Shown here: piece by piece, positions 36,949 through 46,491 of the stretch
How positions within the stretch are numbered: the first letter of the stretch is position 1
Layout of the letters: each line of letters begins with the position of its first letter
From: Ruminococcus sp.
GTDB taxonomy: Bacteria; Bacillota; Clostridia; Oscillospirales; Ruminococcaceae
Assembly: GCA_024697545.1 (NCBI GenBank)
Contig: JAILFN010000093.1
Span: forward strand, 1-64,000
Length of the DNA stretch: 64,000 nt
Direction: 5' to 3'
The notes under the pieces: generated by a model
Seen by the model: the letters and a program-made list of their open reading frames with translations, nothing else
What the model was told of the DNA's origin: nothing
The model's database searches: none
Made by a program: the position numbers and the translations under genes

Positions 36949-38391
36949 TCAGCCCTCATTCCCGAGAAAGGCTCTCAGAGCCGCACGCTCGCCCTGTTCG
37001 TCGATCATGCGGATATATCCCGCGACCTTGTCGGCATTGTCGTCCTCGTCGAGATCCTGCTGCCAGATATCCTTTGCCGAAAGCACCTTTTTTGCTATCC
37101 CGACAGGATCGGTGAGCTTTGATACCTCGGACCAGAAATCAAGATACTGCTTGTCATCGGAAAGCTTTATCTTCTCTTCCCCGCGTTTGCCGCGGAAGAA
37201 AACGATCATAGATGCAAGTGAGAAAAGTATATGCTCGGGAGACTTGCCGAAAATGCTGCGATAGTCGTTGTAGGAAGGCAGCAGACGTGTCCTGAATTTC
37301 GTCGTGGAATTGAGCGCTATGCTCATAAGCTCATGACGTATAAAGGGGTTCATAAAACGCTCGGTCACGTTCGCTGTAAAAGCATCTGTCTCCTCGGGCG
37401 GAAGATCTATCGTGGGCTTTATCTCCCTGTCGGCGAGCCTTCTTATAAACAGACCCACATCTTCATCGCATACGGCATCACGAACGGTATCTATGCCGCA
37501 GAGATATGCAACAGGCACCATAGCGGTATGTGAACCGTTGAGTATCTTTACCTTGCGCTGCTTGTAAGGTGTGATGTCGTCGGCAAATATCACGTTGAGC
37601 CCCGCCTTGTCGGCAGGCAGCTTTTCGTGTATGAACGGTTCTTCCTGTATGACCCAGAGGTGGAAGACCTCGCCCTTGACTATATTCACGTCCTCAAAGC
37701 CTATCTCTTCGCATATCTCGGCTGCATTGTCCCGCGGATATCCAGGGACTATACGGTCTACCAGAGTATTGGTAAAGTGGTTGGCAGCCGTCAGCCAGCC
37801 GATGAAATCGTCGTCCATGCCGTTTATGCGGGCAAGCTCCACGAGAACACGTCTGAGTTCATCTCCGTTGTGATCTATAAGCTCACAGGGGATTATCGCA
37901 AGTCCCTTTTCGGGGTCCCCGCCGAAGTGATCGTACCTTGCCTTTAAAAATGCCAGCAGCTTTCCGGGAAAGCTGTTCGGGCATACGGTGAAGTCGGTGT
38001 CCGTTTCATCAAGAGCTATGCCTGCTTCGGTGGTGTTTGATACTATTATCTCAAGCTCCTCGCTCCCCGCATATTCAAGAAATCTGTCATATTCGGTGTA
38101 CGGATCGAGAAGATCTCCTATAACGTCTATGACACGCCGGCTCTGCACACGCTTGCCGTTGTCTATGCCCTCAAGGCATACGGTGTAAAGACCGTCCTGC
38201 TCTTCCAGCTCTTTGATCCTTCCCGATGGTCTTGGCTGAACTACTGCGACATTCCCGTTGATGAGTCCTTTATCATTAAGATCCTGCAATATCCAGTCAA
38301 CGAACGCCCTTAAAAAATTCCCTTCCCCGAACTGAAGCACCTTTATCGGTCTTTCAGCCGCGGAGAAATTGGCTCTGTTAAGCTTTTTCAT
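36949..38391 (-). CDS. uxaB: tagaturonate reductase
   Basis: 480 residues of the mannitol/altronate dehydrogenase family: N-terminal IKVLQFGEGNFLRAF for NADH binding, then KVKILNGSHTAMVPVAY with the catalytic Lys and Asn-His pair. It reduces D-tagaturonate to D-altronate with NADH. The start is the ATG at 38391 behind AAGGTG; an in-frame GTG three codons earlier overlaps that site. It lies between the ATPase gene and UxaA. Confidence 0.93.
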   Translation of the reverse strand: MKKLNRANFSAAERPIKVLQFGEGNFLRAFVDWILQDLNDKGLINGNVAVVQPRPSGRIKELEEQDGLYTVCLEGIDNGKRVQSRRVIDVIGDLLDPYTEYDRFLEYAGSEELEIIVSNTTEAGIALDETDTDFTVCPNSFPGKLLAFLKARYDHFGGDPEKGLAIIPCELIDHNGDELRRVLVELARINGMDDDFIGWLTAANHFTNTLVDRIVPGYPRDNAAEICEEIGFEDVNIVKGEVFHLWVIQEEPFIHEKLPADKAGLNVIFADDITPYKQRKVKILNGSHTAMVPVAYLCGIDTVRDAVCDEDVGLFIRRLADREIKPTIDLPPEETDAFTANVTERFMNPFIRHELMSIALNSTTKFRTRLLPSYNDYRSIFGKSPEHILFSLASMIVFFRGKRGEEKIKLSDDKQYLDFWSEVSKLTDPVGIAKKVLSAKDIWQQDLDEDDNADKVAGYIRMIDEQGERAALRAFLGNEG

Positions 38392-38401
38392 ACTACACAC
38401 C

Positions 38402-39505
38402 TTACCTTGCTTTGAGTCTTATACGCTTTTCGGTCTGCTTGTCGAAAAGGTAAACACCGTCATAAGGGAGATAACATTCAAAGCCCGTACCGCTCTCGGG
38501 AGAAAGGTGGGGGTCTACCTTGAATATAACGTTCTGACCATACATATCGGCATAAACGTTCGTATTATCGCCCAGCAGCTCCACCAGCTCCACCTTTGAT
38601 AACAGGGCAAAGCAGTTTTCGGGAGCTTCCCCGTCAGAGAGCTGTACAGCTTCGGGACGGAATCCGAAAGCAACTTCCCTGCCCTCATATTCTTCGATGA
38701 CCTGCCTGTCGGCAAACCTGTTGAGGTCTATGGGATTGTTGGGTATGTCAAGCACTCCGTTCACTATGCGTGTTTCAACAAAGTTCATCGGCGGCTCTCC
38801 TATAAAGCCTGCCACGAACATATTCACGGGTGAAAAATAAAGATCGTAAGGCGTTCCTATCTGCTGGATATAGCCGTCCTTCATGACAACTATCCTGTCA
38901 GCCATAGTCATAGCTTCCGTCTGGTCATGGGTAACGTATATGGTCGTTGCCCCTGTCTGACGGTGTATCTGCATGATCTCGGAGCGCATCGTAACACGCT
39001 GCTTGGCATCAAGATTTGAAAGAGGCTCGTCCATAAGGAATATGTCTACCTTGCGAATTATGGCACGTCCGACAGCTACCCTCTGACGCTGACCGCCCGA
39101 AAGCTCACGGGGGAGCCTTTCGAGGTAGTCGCTCAGACCGAGTATCTTCGCTACCGATATAACGCGCTTTTCGATAACATCATCGTCAACGCCCTGAAGG
39201 GTCAGACCGAAGGCAAGATTATCGTATACCGTCATGTGCGGGTAAAGTGCATAGCTCTGAAAGACCATTGCCACGCCGCGCTCACGCGGACCCTTATCGT
39301 TGGCTCGTTCTCCGCCTATGTAAAAATCACCCTTGCTTATATTCTCAAGACCTGCGATCATACGCAGCGTAGTAGACTTGCCGCACCCCGATGACCCGAC
39401 AAAAACGATGAACTCGCCCTTTTCGATCTCAAGATTAAAATCGTGAACGGCATGAAAACCGTTAGGATATATCTTGTTGATACCATGCAATGTCAAATAT
39501 GCCAT
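38402..39505 (-). CDS. carbohydrate ABC transporter ATPase (MsmK/UgpC type), copy 2
   Basis: 367 residues: Walker A GSSGCGKST, signature LSGGQRQRVAVGRA, Walker B IFLMDEPLSNLDAK, H-loop YVTHDQTEAM, and a C-terminal OB-type regulatory region (IGEPPMNF, FGFRPEAV). It drives CUT1 sugar importers. This is a second such ATPase in the same operon as the copy at 50435; it has no permease beside it and may energise other importers, as MsmK does. Start at 39505 behind AAGGTG. Confidence 0.92.
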   Translation of the reverse strand: MAYLTLHGINKIYPNGFHAVHDFNLEIEKGEFIVFVGSSGCGKSTTLRMIAGLENISKGDFYIGGERANDKGPRERGVAMVFQSYALYPHMTVYDNLAFGLTLQGVDDDVIEKRVISVAKILGLSDYLERLPRELSGGQRQRVAVGRAIIRKVDIFLMDEPLSNLDAKQRVTMRSEIMQIHRQTGATTIYVTHDQTEAMTMADRIVVMKDGYIQQIGTPYDLYFSPVNMFVAGFIGEPPMNFVETRIVNGVLDIPNNPIDLNRFADRQVIEEYEGREVAFGFRPEAVQLSDGEAPENCFALLSKVELVELLGDNTNVYADMYGQNVIFKVDPHLSPESGTGFECYLPYDGVYLFDKQTEKRIRLKAR

Positions 39506-39544
39506 AGCTTTACCCACACCTTTTTTATATTATCGTTCCGAATG

Positions 39545-40381
39545 TTATTTAAGACTGAGATTGCCTATCGTATCCATATCGTCGTAGGTCTGATTCTCAC
39601 CGCACATACCCCAGATAAAGGTATAATTGCTGGTGGCAGTACCGCTGTGGATAGACCAGCTCGGGCTGATGACCGCCTGCTCGTTGTGCATGATTATATG
39701 GCGGGTCTCCTGAGGCTGTCCCATCATGTGGAATACGATATTGTCATCATCCACTTCAAAGTAGAAGTATACCTCCATTCTTCTCTCGTGGGTGTGCGAA
39801 GGCATCGTGTTCCATGAGCTTGTCTTGTCAAGCTCGGTCATGCCCATCGAAAGCTGGCAGGAGCTGCATACGGCGGGATGTATATACTGATTCACCACGC
39901 GCTTGTTCAGGTTGTCAGCACTTCCGAGAGGAATGTGGTTTGCCTTATCCTTTGTTATGAAAACGGTAGGATATGTCTTGTGGGCAGGGCTTGAATTGAT
40001 GTAGAACTTCGCGGGTGCCGAAGCATCGTCCGAACGGAATACTATATCCTTTGTGCCCATGCCGATGTAAAGTCCGTCCTTATAACCGAGGGCATACTCC
40101 ATGCCGTCGAGTACCACCGTACCCTTGCCGCCCACGTTGATGATGCCCATTTCACGTCTTTCAAGGAAATAATCGGTGCCGAGTTCCTTGGTGCTTCCGA
40201 GTCTGAGCTCGCTGTTCACGGGATTTGCTCCGCCTGCGATCATTCTGTCCTGATGAGAATAGGTGAGAGATATCTCGTCGGGAACGAACACATTCTCGAT
40301 AAGATATTTCTCGCGAAGAGTTGCAGTGTCATAATGCTTTGAATCTTCGGGGTGGTTTGCGTATCTTATATCTAATTTCAT
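39545..40381 (-). CDS. kduI: 5-keto-4-deoxyuronate isomerase
   Basis: 278 residues, family length. The cupin metal site is PSHTHERRMEVYFYF, with PAVCSSCQLSMG and WSIHSG further marking KduI. It isomerises 4-deoxy-5-ketouronate from unsaturated galacturonate to 3-deoxy-glycero-2,5-hexodiulosonate, which KduD reduces. The ATG at 40381 has AGGAG upstream; a TTG two codons earlier was rejected. Confidence 0.95.
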   Translation of the reverse strand: MKLDIRYANHPEDSKHYDTATLREKYLIENVFVPDEISLTYSHQDRMIAGGANPVNSELRLGSTKELGTDYFLERREMGIINVGGKGTVVLDGMEYALGYKDGLYIGMGTKDIVFRSDDASAPAKFYINSSPAHKTYPTVFITKDKANHIPLGSADNLNKRVVNQYIHPAVCSSCQLSMGMTELDKTSSWNTMPSHTHERRMEVYFYFEVDDDNIVFHMMGQPQETRHIIMHNEQAVISPSWSIHSGTATSNYTFIWGMCGENQTYDDMDTIGNLSLK

Positions 40382-40398
40382 AATCAATGCTCCTTGAT

Positions 40399-41232
40399 CT
40401 ATATACGTTCTTTTATATGCTTTACAGCGTATGCTATGTCGCTGCCCGTTGTACCTTCAAGCACCAGAGCCGCATCGGGGCATACCTTTTTTATCTCCGA
40501 CAGTATCCTGCCGTAGTCGAAAATACCCCTGCCGACACCGCATTGTTTCAGCGTTCCGTCGTCGTTCACAACGCAGTCCTTTATGTGGAACACGCATATC
40601 CTGCTGCCGAAAGTCTGAAGACCCTCGCCGAGTATATCATACATACTTCCGACGTTTGTCCTGTCAAGATAGTTGTACAGATCGAATATGATCCGTATGT
40701 TCGCGGCAGCTATCGTCTTTACCGCGCGTTCAAGGGTCGCGACATCATAGCAGACGTGCCCGAAGGCACCCTCCATGCCAACATTCACTCCCTGCTGCTC
40801 TGCATGAGCGCAAAGCTCCGAGAACACCCTGACTACACGCTCAAAAGCTTCATCCGTGCGGTTCATCGGATGATAGATCCACTTATCACCGTTATAAGAA
40901 CCCGTTTCGGAACCCACGGTATCACAGCCAAAGCTTCGCGCAAGAGAAAGATAGTCCTTGAAAACGGCGATGCCGTTCTCGATTTTTTTGCTGTCGGGAT
41001 GTACGGGGTTGAAGTATGCTCCTATGAGCGGCACGCTTTTCCCTGCGGCTGAAAATATCTCGGCAAAATGCTCCGCACGCTGCTTCGTTACCGCCCCGGG
41101 GAGATATGCTATCTCCTCAAGACACTTGTAAGCTACCAGCTGCACCCCGTCGAGCCCCAGCTCGCCGAGCCTTGCCGCAATGTTTTCTTCGCCCTTGATA
41201 CCCAGATCGTGGGCACGGATAAAAAGCTTCAT
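40399..41232 (-). CDS. sugar phosphate isomerase/epimerase-like TIM barrel, unassigned
   Basis: 277 residues of the AP-endonuclease-2-like TIM-barrel superfamily. Putative metal ligands fall in GSETGSYN, GMEGAFGHV, IIFDLYNYLDR, FHIKDC and LEGTTG. Relatives are hydroxypyruvate isomerases, xylose-isomerase-like and tagatose epimerases. It sits between KdgK and KduI inside a complete uronate pathway where every standard step already has an enzyme, so its reaction may concern an unusual pectic sugar or an isomerisation before KduI (a KdgF-like function has not been found in the window). No function is assigned. Confidence 0.8.
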   Translation of the reverse strand: MKLFIRAHDLGIKGEENIAARLGELGLDGVQLVAYKCLEEIAYLPGAVTKQRAEHFAEIFSAAGKSVPLIGAYFNPVHPDSKKIENGIAVFKDYLSLARSFGCDTVGSETGSYNGDKWIYHPMNRTDEAFERVVRVFSELCAHAEQQGVNVGMEGAFGHVCYDVATLERAVKTIAAANIRIIFDLYNYLDRTNVGSMYDILGEGLQTFGSRICVFHIKDCVVNDDGTLKQCGVGRGIFDYGRILSEIKKVCPDAALVLEGTTGSDIAYAVKHIKERI

Positions 41233-41244
41233 ATCAGCCTCACA

Positions 41245-42276
41245 TCATCTCTGTACTCTGCCCGAAGCATCGCCGCCTGCAAGCGCCTCTACCTCAGCAC
41301 GCGATACCAGATTGAAGTCTCCGGGGATAGTGTGCTTCAGCGCGGAAGCTGCGACCGCGAATTCCAGCGCAGACTTGAAGTCCTTGCCGTCGTTCAGTCC
41401 GCAGATAAGACCGCCCGCAAAGGAATCTCCGCCGCCTACACGGTCAACGATGGGACAAATGTTATACTTTCTTGAATGATAGAATTCTCTTGTCTCGCCG
41501 TCCATTATGCAGGCAGACCAGTCGTTGTTCGATGCCGAATGGCTCTCTCTGAGGGAGGATACCACATACTTGAAGCCGAACTTGTCGATCATCTGTCCAA
41601 AGATATCAACATATCCCGAAAGCTCGAGATCGCCCTTTGTAACGTCGGTGTTTCCCGGCTTGAAACCAAGCACCTTTTCAGCGTCCTCTTCGTTTCCGAT
41701 GCAAACGTCAACATACTTCATGAGGGAAGTCATCACTTTCTGCGCCTTCTCGGAAGTCCACAGCTTCTTGCGGAAATTAAGGTCTACCGATACGGTGACT
41801 CCGTGCTTCTTCGCAGCCTTGAGCGCTTCTTCGGTAACGCTTGCAGCAAGGTCGGATATCGCAGGTGTGATGCCTGTGAAGTGGAACCAGTCTGCGTCCT
41901 TGAATATCTCGTCAAAATCAAAATTTGAAGCTTCGGCGGTCGCGATAGAGGAGTTTGCTCTGTCGTATACAACGTTTGAAGCACGCATTGAAGCTCCTGT
42001 CTCGAGGAAATAAATGCCGAGTCTGTCGCCTGTCCTTGCGATATGCTTTGTCTCAACGCCGTACTTGCGGAGTGCTGCCACCGCACAGCTACCGATGCTG
42101 TTATCGGGTACTGCTGTCACGAATTCCGCGTCGTGTCCGTAGTTTGCCAGCGATACCGCAACGTTTGCTTCGCCGCCGCCGTAGTTGACATCGAACTCAT
42201 CTGCCTGAATGAATCTTTCATTGTTCTTTGTCGATAATCTGAGCATTATCTCGCCCATTGTAACTATTTTTGCCAT
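41245..42276 (-). CDS. kdgK: 2-keto-3-deoxygluconate kinase
   Basis: 343 residues of the PfkB/ribokinase family: MGEIMLRLS, GGGEANVAVSLA and C-terminal DRVGGGDSFAGGLI with the catalytic Asp. It phosphorylates KDG to KDPG with ATP. Ribosome site GGGAG. The insertion of about 20 residues before the anion-hole region (SLRESHSASNNDWSA) is typical of the KdgK subgroup. Followed by the TIM-barrel gene 12 bases later. Confidence 0.93.
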   Translation of the reverse strand: MAKIVTMGEIMLRLSTKNNERFIQADEFDVNYGGGEANVAVSLANYGHDAEFVTAVPDNSIGSCAVAALRKYGVETKHIARTGDRLGIYFLETGASMRASNVVYDRANSSIATAEASNFDFDEIFKDADWFHFTGITPAISDLAASVTEEALKAAKKHGVTVSVDLNFRKKLWTSEKAQKVMTSLMKYVDVCIGNEEDAEKVLGFKPGNTDVTKGDLELSGYVDIFGQMIDKFGFKYVVSSLRESHSASNNDWSACIMDGETREFYHSRKYNICPIVDRVGGGDSFAGGLICGLNDGKDFKSALEFAVAASALKHTIPGDFNLVSRAEVEALAGGDASGRVQR

Positions 42277-42290
42277 TTCTATGATCTCCC

Positions 42291-43274
42291 TTACTGCTTT
42301 TTCTCAACAAGATGAACTGCGAAACCGCTGAGTTCATTTTTGAGGTATACTACCGTCATCCTGCCGTTCGCATCGTATTTGGCGGTGGACATATCCACCT
42401 CGACACCCTGATAGCCGAGCTGATTCACAGCGCATCTTACGTTGTTGGCAGCTACTGCTATGTGTCCCTTTTCACCCTTGTACGGGGTCTTCATGCACTC
42501 GATCAGACTGCCTGCAAAGACGCTGCTGTTGCCCACCTTCTGCTGCCAGCCGAAAAGCTTTTCAAAATCAGCCGAATCGGTAAGCGCCTGATCTTCATTC
42601 TCGCAGTTAAGACCGATGTGGGCAAGAGTGAACCCGAGCATCTTGTTTACAGCCGAGCGGCAGAGAGCTGTTATCTCCTCCCACTTGCCTGCCTTTACCA
42701 GCTTGTCGGGAACTATCCAGCTGCCTCCGCAGCATACTACCTTGTCAAAGGCAAGATAGCTGTTCAGGTTCTTCTCATTTATGCCGCCTGTGGGCATGAA
42801 TCTCATCGAAGAATAAGGCGCGGATACTGCCTTTATGTACGGAAGTCCGCCTGCCTGCTCCGCGGGGAAGAATTTAACGAAATCAAGTCCGAGTTCAAGA
42901 GCCTGCTCGATCTGCGAACCGTTTGCAACGCCGGGCACGAAGGGTACTCCCCTGCTGAGGCAGTGCTCGACCACCTTCGGATTGAGCCCCGGGGCAACGC
43001 AGAATTTTGCGCCCGCTTCGATCGCCTTGTCGCACTGCTCGATGGTCAGCACGGTACCTGCTCCTACCAGCATATCGGGATAAGCCTTTACCATCTCCGA
43101 GATCACCTTGTCAGCGCCCTCAGCCCTGAATGTGACCTCCGCACAGCGTATGCCGCCCTCGTAAAGTGCCTTTGCGAGCTTTGCCGCATCGTCTGTATTT
43201 TCAAGCTTTATGACAGGAACGATGCCTGTGCATTCAAGCTGCTCCAGAAATTCCTTGTTGTCTGTATTCTTCAT
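42291..43274 (-). CDS. kdgA: KDPG/KHG aldolase fused to a VOC (glyoxalase-like) domain
   Basis: 327 residues. Residues 1-207 are the class I aldolase: AEVTFR, GAGTVL, VKFFPAEQAGG with the Schiff-base Lys, and MPTGGI. It splits KDPG to pyruvate and glyceraldehyde-3-phosphate. Residues 212-327 are an additional vicinal-oxygen-chelate-like domain (LAHIGLNCENEDQA... GHIAVAANNVRCAVNQL). KDPG aldolase alone is about 210 residues, so this is a genuine fusion. The start at 43274 has GGAGG eight bases upstream. A role of the VOC part in dealing with a dicarbonyl product or in regulation is speculative. Confidence 0.92.
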   Translation of the reverse strand: MKNTDNKEFLEQLECTGIVPVIKLENTDDAAKLAKALYEGGIRCAEVTFRAEGADKVISEMVKAYPDMLVGAGTVLTIEQCDKAIEAGAKFCVAPGLNPKVVEHCLSRGVPFVPGVANGSQIEQALELGLDFVKFFPAEQAGGLPYIKAVSAPYSSMRFMPTGGINEKNLNSYLAFDKVVCCGGSWIVPDKLVKAGKWEEITALCRSAVNKMLGFTLAHIGLNCENEDQALTDSADFEKLFGWQQKVGNSSVFAGSLIECMKTPYKGEKGHIAVAANNVRCAVNQLGYQGVEVDMSTAKYDANGRMTVVYLKNELSGFAVHLVEKKQ

Positions 43275-43294
43275 TTCATATCCCTCCGTTATGT

Positions 43295-44050
43295 TCATCT
43301 GCCGAGCCAGCCGCCGTCTACGGCAAGGGTGAATCCGTTCACATAATCGCTCGCCTTAGATGCCAGGAAAATTGCCGCACCCATAAGGTCGTCGGGAGTT
43401 CCCCATCTGCCTGCGGGGATGCGTTCGAGTATCGCGGAGCTTCTGTCAGGATCCTCGCGCAGCGCCTGAGTGTTGTTCGTAGCCATATATCCGGGGGCTA
43501 TGGCATTTACATTTATGCCGTACTTAGCCCACTCGTTTGAAAGGGTCATGGTAAGTCCCTTTACCGCAGATTTGCTCGCAGTGTAGCTGGGCACACGAAT
43601 GCCTCCCTGATATGAGAGCATACTCGCGATGGAAATGATCTTTCCGCCGCCGCCCTGCTTTACGAACTGCCTTGCCGCAGCCTGAGAGAGGAAAAACAGC
43701 GTGCGGCAGTTGACGTTCATTACAAGATCCCAGTTCTCCACCGAGAAATCAATGCTGTCCTCACGTTTGATTATCCCCGCGTTGTTCACAAGGATATCAA
43801 GTCTGCCGAATTCCTCCACCGCAGTCTTGATTATCCCGTCTATCGGCTCAAGGCTCGAAAGATCTGCTTTAACATACTTAAAGTTATCCTTGCCGAGCAT
43901 CTCCTGTGTTTCGGTGCTGTCAGACCTTGAAACACCGATCACCTTGGCTCCCGCTTCGACAAATGCCTTTGAGATCCCCTGTCCGAGACCTGTGTTGCTG
44001 CCTGTTACAACAGCGACCTTTCCGCTCAGATCAAACATATCCAGTACCAT
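43295..44050 (-). CDS. kduD: 2-dehydro-3-deoxy-D-gluconate 5-dehydrogenase
   Basis: 251-residue short-chain dehydrogenase: TGSNTGLGQGIS for NAD(P) binding, NNAGI, and catalytic SYTASKSAVK (Tyr-x3-Lys) with the Ser in SIASMLSY. It reduces the KduI product to KDG. The start at 44050 has GGAGG eight bases upstream. Immediately upstream of the KDPG aldolase gene. Confidence 0.92.
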   Translation of the reverse strand: MVLDMFDLSGKVAVVTGSNTGLGQGISKAFVEAGAKVIGVSRSDSTETQEMLGKDNFKYVKADLSSLEPIDGIIKTAVEEFGRLDILVNNAGIIKREDSIDFSVENWDLVMNVNCRTLFFLSQAAARQFVKQGGGGKIISIASMLSYQGGIRVPSYTASKSAVKGLTMTLSNEWAKYGINVNAIAPGYMATNNTQALREDPDRSSAILERIPAGRWGTPDDLMGAAIFLASKASDYVNGFTLAVDGGWLGR

Positions 44051-44082
44051 ATATAAAACCTCCAAAGTTTATAATTACCTTT

Positions 44083-45084
44083 TTATCCGAAGATCCCCAG
44101 CATACGCATGACTGTAACACATACGAACACTGTCACAGCCCCCGCAAGGCTCGACCATACGACAAGCTGTGCCGCAAGCTCTTCATCGGCGCCCATCTCC
44201 TTCGCCATTATGGCGGAAGCCACCGCCGTTGGAGTAGCAAAGACCCCGACATAGCTTGCAAAATGCTCGCCCGTCAGTGCGAAGCTGTCCCGCATGAGAT
44301 ACGCTCCCGTAAGCCCCAGCAGAGGGACCGCCGCATTTCTTGCCGCTGTTCCGAAAAGTATCTCTCTGCGAAGTCTCGGCACAGATGAAAACTCAAACTT
44401 TCCGCCAAGTATCATGAGTGCAAATGGCGTGCAGACAAAGCTCAGAGATTCAAGCGTCTTGTATGCAAAAGTTATATCCGTTAAGCGAAAGCCTATGCCT
44501 GCGCTGACAAACAGCTCTCTGATGCCCAGCACCGCAAGTCCCGCTGCTGTCCCTATTATGAGAGGGTTGCGTATTATCCCGATGATGATCTTTTTTACAT
44601 CGGCTTTTTTCCGTTCGCCGCTGCCGTTAAACAGCGTCAGCGTTATGACGCTCAGGACGTTGAACAGCGGTACACAGAATGCCGACATCACTCCCGCGGC
44701 GGAGATCCCCGTTTCACCGAAAAGCGACCCCGCAAGAGGAATGCCGATTATCGCATAGTTTGAACGGAACATCGCCTGTATCAGAGCGCCGCGCTTTGCA
44801 CCGTCTTTGGTAAAGGCGCATGAAGCAGCTGCCGCCAGCAGGGATATCACTATCACCGCCGCCATACCGTAGACGATAAAAGCTATATTTATATCCCCGA
44901 GCCTTTCGATCTTGTAAACGTTGATGAAAAGCATAACGGGGAGAAAGACCCTGAACGTCAGCCTGTTGCCCGCATCGAGGAACTCTCCCGTCAGCAGCCC
45001 CGCCCGCTTCAGCATAAAGCCGAGCAGCACCATGAGAAGTATCGGCAGTACGGCATTCGCCGCAAAGAAAAACGCATCGGTCAT
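44083..45084 (-). CDS. AEC-family (auxin efflux carrier-like) transporter
   Basis: 333 residues, about ten TM segments in two inverted halves (VLPILLMVLLGFMLKRAGLL near the start; FATPTAVASAIMAKEMG near the end), the fold of AEC carriers that move carboxylates such as malate or malonate. It shares four bases with the GH4 stop (ATGA). In this operon it might import free uronates or release an acid end product; direction and substrate cannot be read from sequence. Confidence 0.85.
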   Translation of the reverse strand: MTDAFFFAANAVLPILLMVLLGFMLKRAGLLTGEFLDAGNRLTFRVFLPVMLFINVYKIERLGDINIAFIVYGMAAVIVISLLAAAASCAFTKDGAKRGALIQAMFRSNYAIIGIPLAGSLFGETGISAAGVMSAFCVPLFNVLSVITLTLFNGSGERKKADVKKIIIGIIRNPLIIGTAAGLAVLGIRELFVSAGIGFRLTDITFAYKTLESLSFVCTPFALMILGGKFEFSSVPRLRREILFGTAARNAAVPLLGLTGAYLMRDSFALTGEHFASYVGVFATPTAVASAIMAKEMGADEELAAQLVVWSSLAGAVTVFVCVTVMRMLGIFG

Positions 45085-46484
45085 ACCGAAAGCTTCTCCT
45101 TCGGATAATAGTCCGTCAGATATTTCTTCGTGGCAGAGACCATGCCTGCGAAAAGCTCCTTTGCATCAGAAAGGGAAAGTCCGCTGCATAACGGCTGTGC
45201 GGCGAATGCCTCGAATATGCCGTTCACATCACGATCCTTTATCGCGTAATAGGTGTTCTCGATATTCAGAGCATTCCTGAGCACCAGTGCATTCACCTCA
45301 CGCGGGAGCCTGTTTGCCGCTAACGGCCTCAGACTGTCGTGAGCAAATACGCAGTTGGTCTCGACCACCGAACCGAGCGGCAGATCGGGCACCTGACCCA
45401 CGTTCAGCACGTTTGCGTTGGATATAACGGGCGGTGTAAGCCCCAGCAGGGCTTTCATAAGCTCAACGACCTCTTCGTCACTGTGCCTGAGCAGTATTTT
45501 CTCACTGCCGTCAGCCATGCGCTTTGAGCGTTCGATCTTTTCTATCCTGTCCTTTCGGCGGTGATCTACCGTGGTGAGATGATACAGCCAGTTCTCGGCA
45601 TCCTCATTGTCCTTCAGATACCAGCTGCTGTTCATAAACTCCGCCAGATGCCTGTCGCCTGCTGCCGCAAGCACACCATAGCGCCTGAACAGATCCATCT
45701 TTACCTTGTTGCCGTAAAGGAACGGATCTCCGCGGAAGCCGTCGTAGGGAACTCCCTCACGCTCGCAGTAACCTGTATCATAATACCTGTCGATGAATGC
45801 GGGCAGAAGCTCAAAAAGATCCTGATCCTTGTAACGCGCCTCTGTTATCCATGTGAAATGGTTTATGCCGCATACGTCTGAAACGATCTCGCTCCTGTCG
45901 GGTCTTTCTATGCCGAGCATCTCCTTTGCGGCACAGCATAAAAATTCCTGTGCGTGAAAGACCTCATGACAGCACCCGAATGCCTTTATCTCGGGGAAAA
46001 CATCAAAGAGCGTCTTGGTGCAGGCGGTCATCGGGTTGGTCAGGTTTATCACCCATGCCTCGGGGCAATGCTCTCTGATATCGCGTGCGAACTGCTCGTA
46101 GATCGGCACCGTCCTCATGGCACGAAGCACACCTCCGGGTCCCACCGTATCGCCTACCGACTGATATATCCCATACTTTTCGGGAAGATGCACATCGGCT
46201 TCCATTTCATCGAATGTCCCGGGGAGTATCGAACATATAACAAAATCCGCACCATCAAGAGCCGACGCTATCTCTGTATGTACCGTGTAATGCCAGCGGG
46301 CAGCAGCAGAGGCATCTTCATTTATCCTGCTGCCTATCCGCCTGTTGAGCTCGGCTGCGGGGATGTCGATGTCGTAAAGCGCTATCTCTCCGCCCAGACC
46401 CTCCGCAAGGGCAAGATCTGTCATGAATACCCGCGCCCACATTTTCGAGCCGCCGCCGATATATGCTATCTTGATCTCTTTCAT
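45081..46484 (-). CDS. GH4 family glycosidase, probable alpha-galacturonidase
   Basis: 467-residue NAD+/Mn2+-dependent GH4 enzyme: N-terminal IAYIGGGSKMWARVF binds NAD, GCCHE and CGINHFTW supply metal and catalytic residues, and NLTNPM is the family motif. In pectin loci, GH4 members (LplD type) are alpha-galacturonidases cutting di- and trigalacturonate; that assignment follows from context. No signal peptide, so it is cytoplasmic. Ribosome site AGGTAGG. Confidence 0.9.
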   Translation of the reverse strand: MKEIKIAYIGGGSKMWARVFMTDLALAEGLGGEIALYDIDIPAAELNRRIGSRINEDASAAARWHYTVHTEIASALDGADFVICSILPGTFDEMEADVHLPEKYGIYQSVGDTVGPGGVLRAMRTVPIYEQFARDIREHCPEAWVINLTNPMTACTKTLFDVFPEIKAFGCCHEVFHAQEFLCCAAKEMLGIERPDRSEIVSDVCGINHFTWITEARYKDQDLFELLPAFIDRYYDTGYCEREGVPYDGFRGDPFLYGNKVKMDLFRRYGVLAAAGDRHLAEFMNSSWYLKDNEDAENWLYHLTTVDHRRKDRIEKIERSKRMADGSEKILLRHSDEEVVELMKALLGLTPPVISNANVLNVGQVPDLPLGSVVETNCVFAHDSLRPLAANRLPREVNALVLRNALNIENTYYAIKDRDVNGIFEAFAAQPLCSGLSLSDAKELFAGMVSATKKYLTDYYPKEKLSV

Positions 46485-46491
46485 ATCGTTC

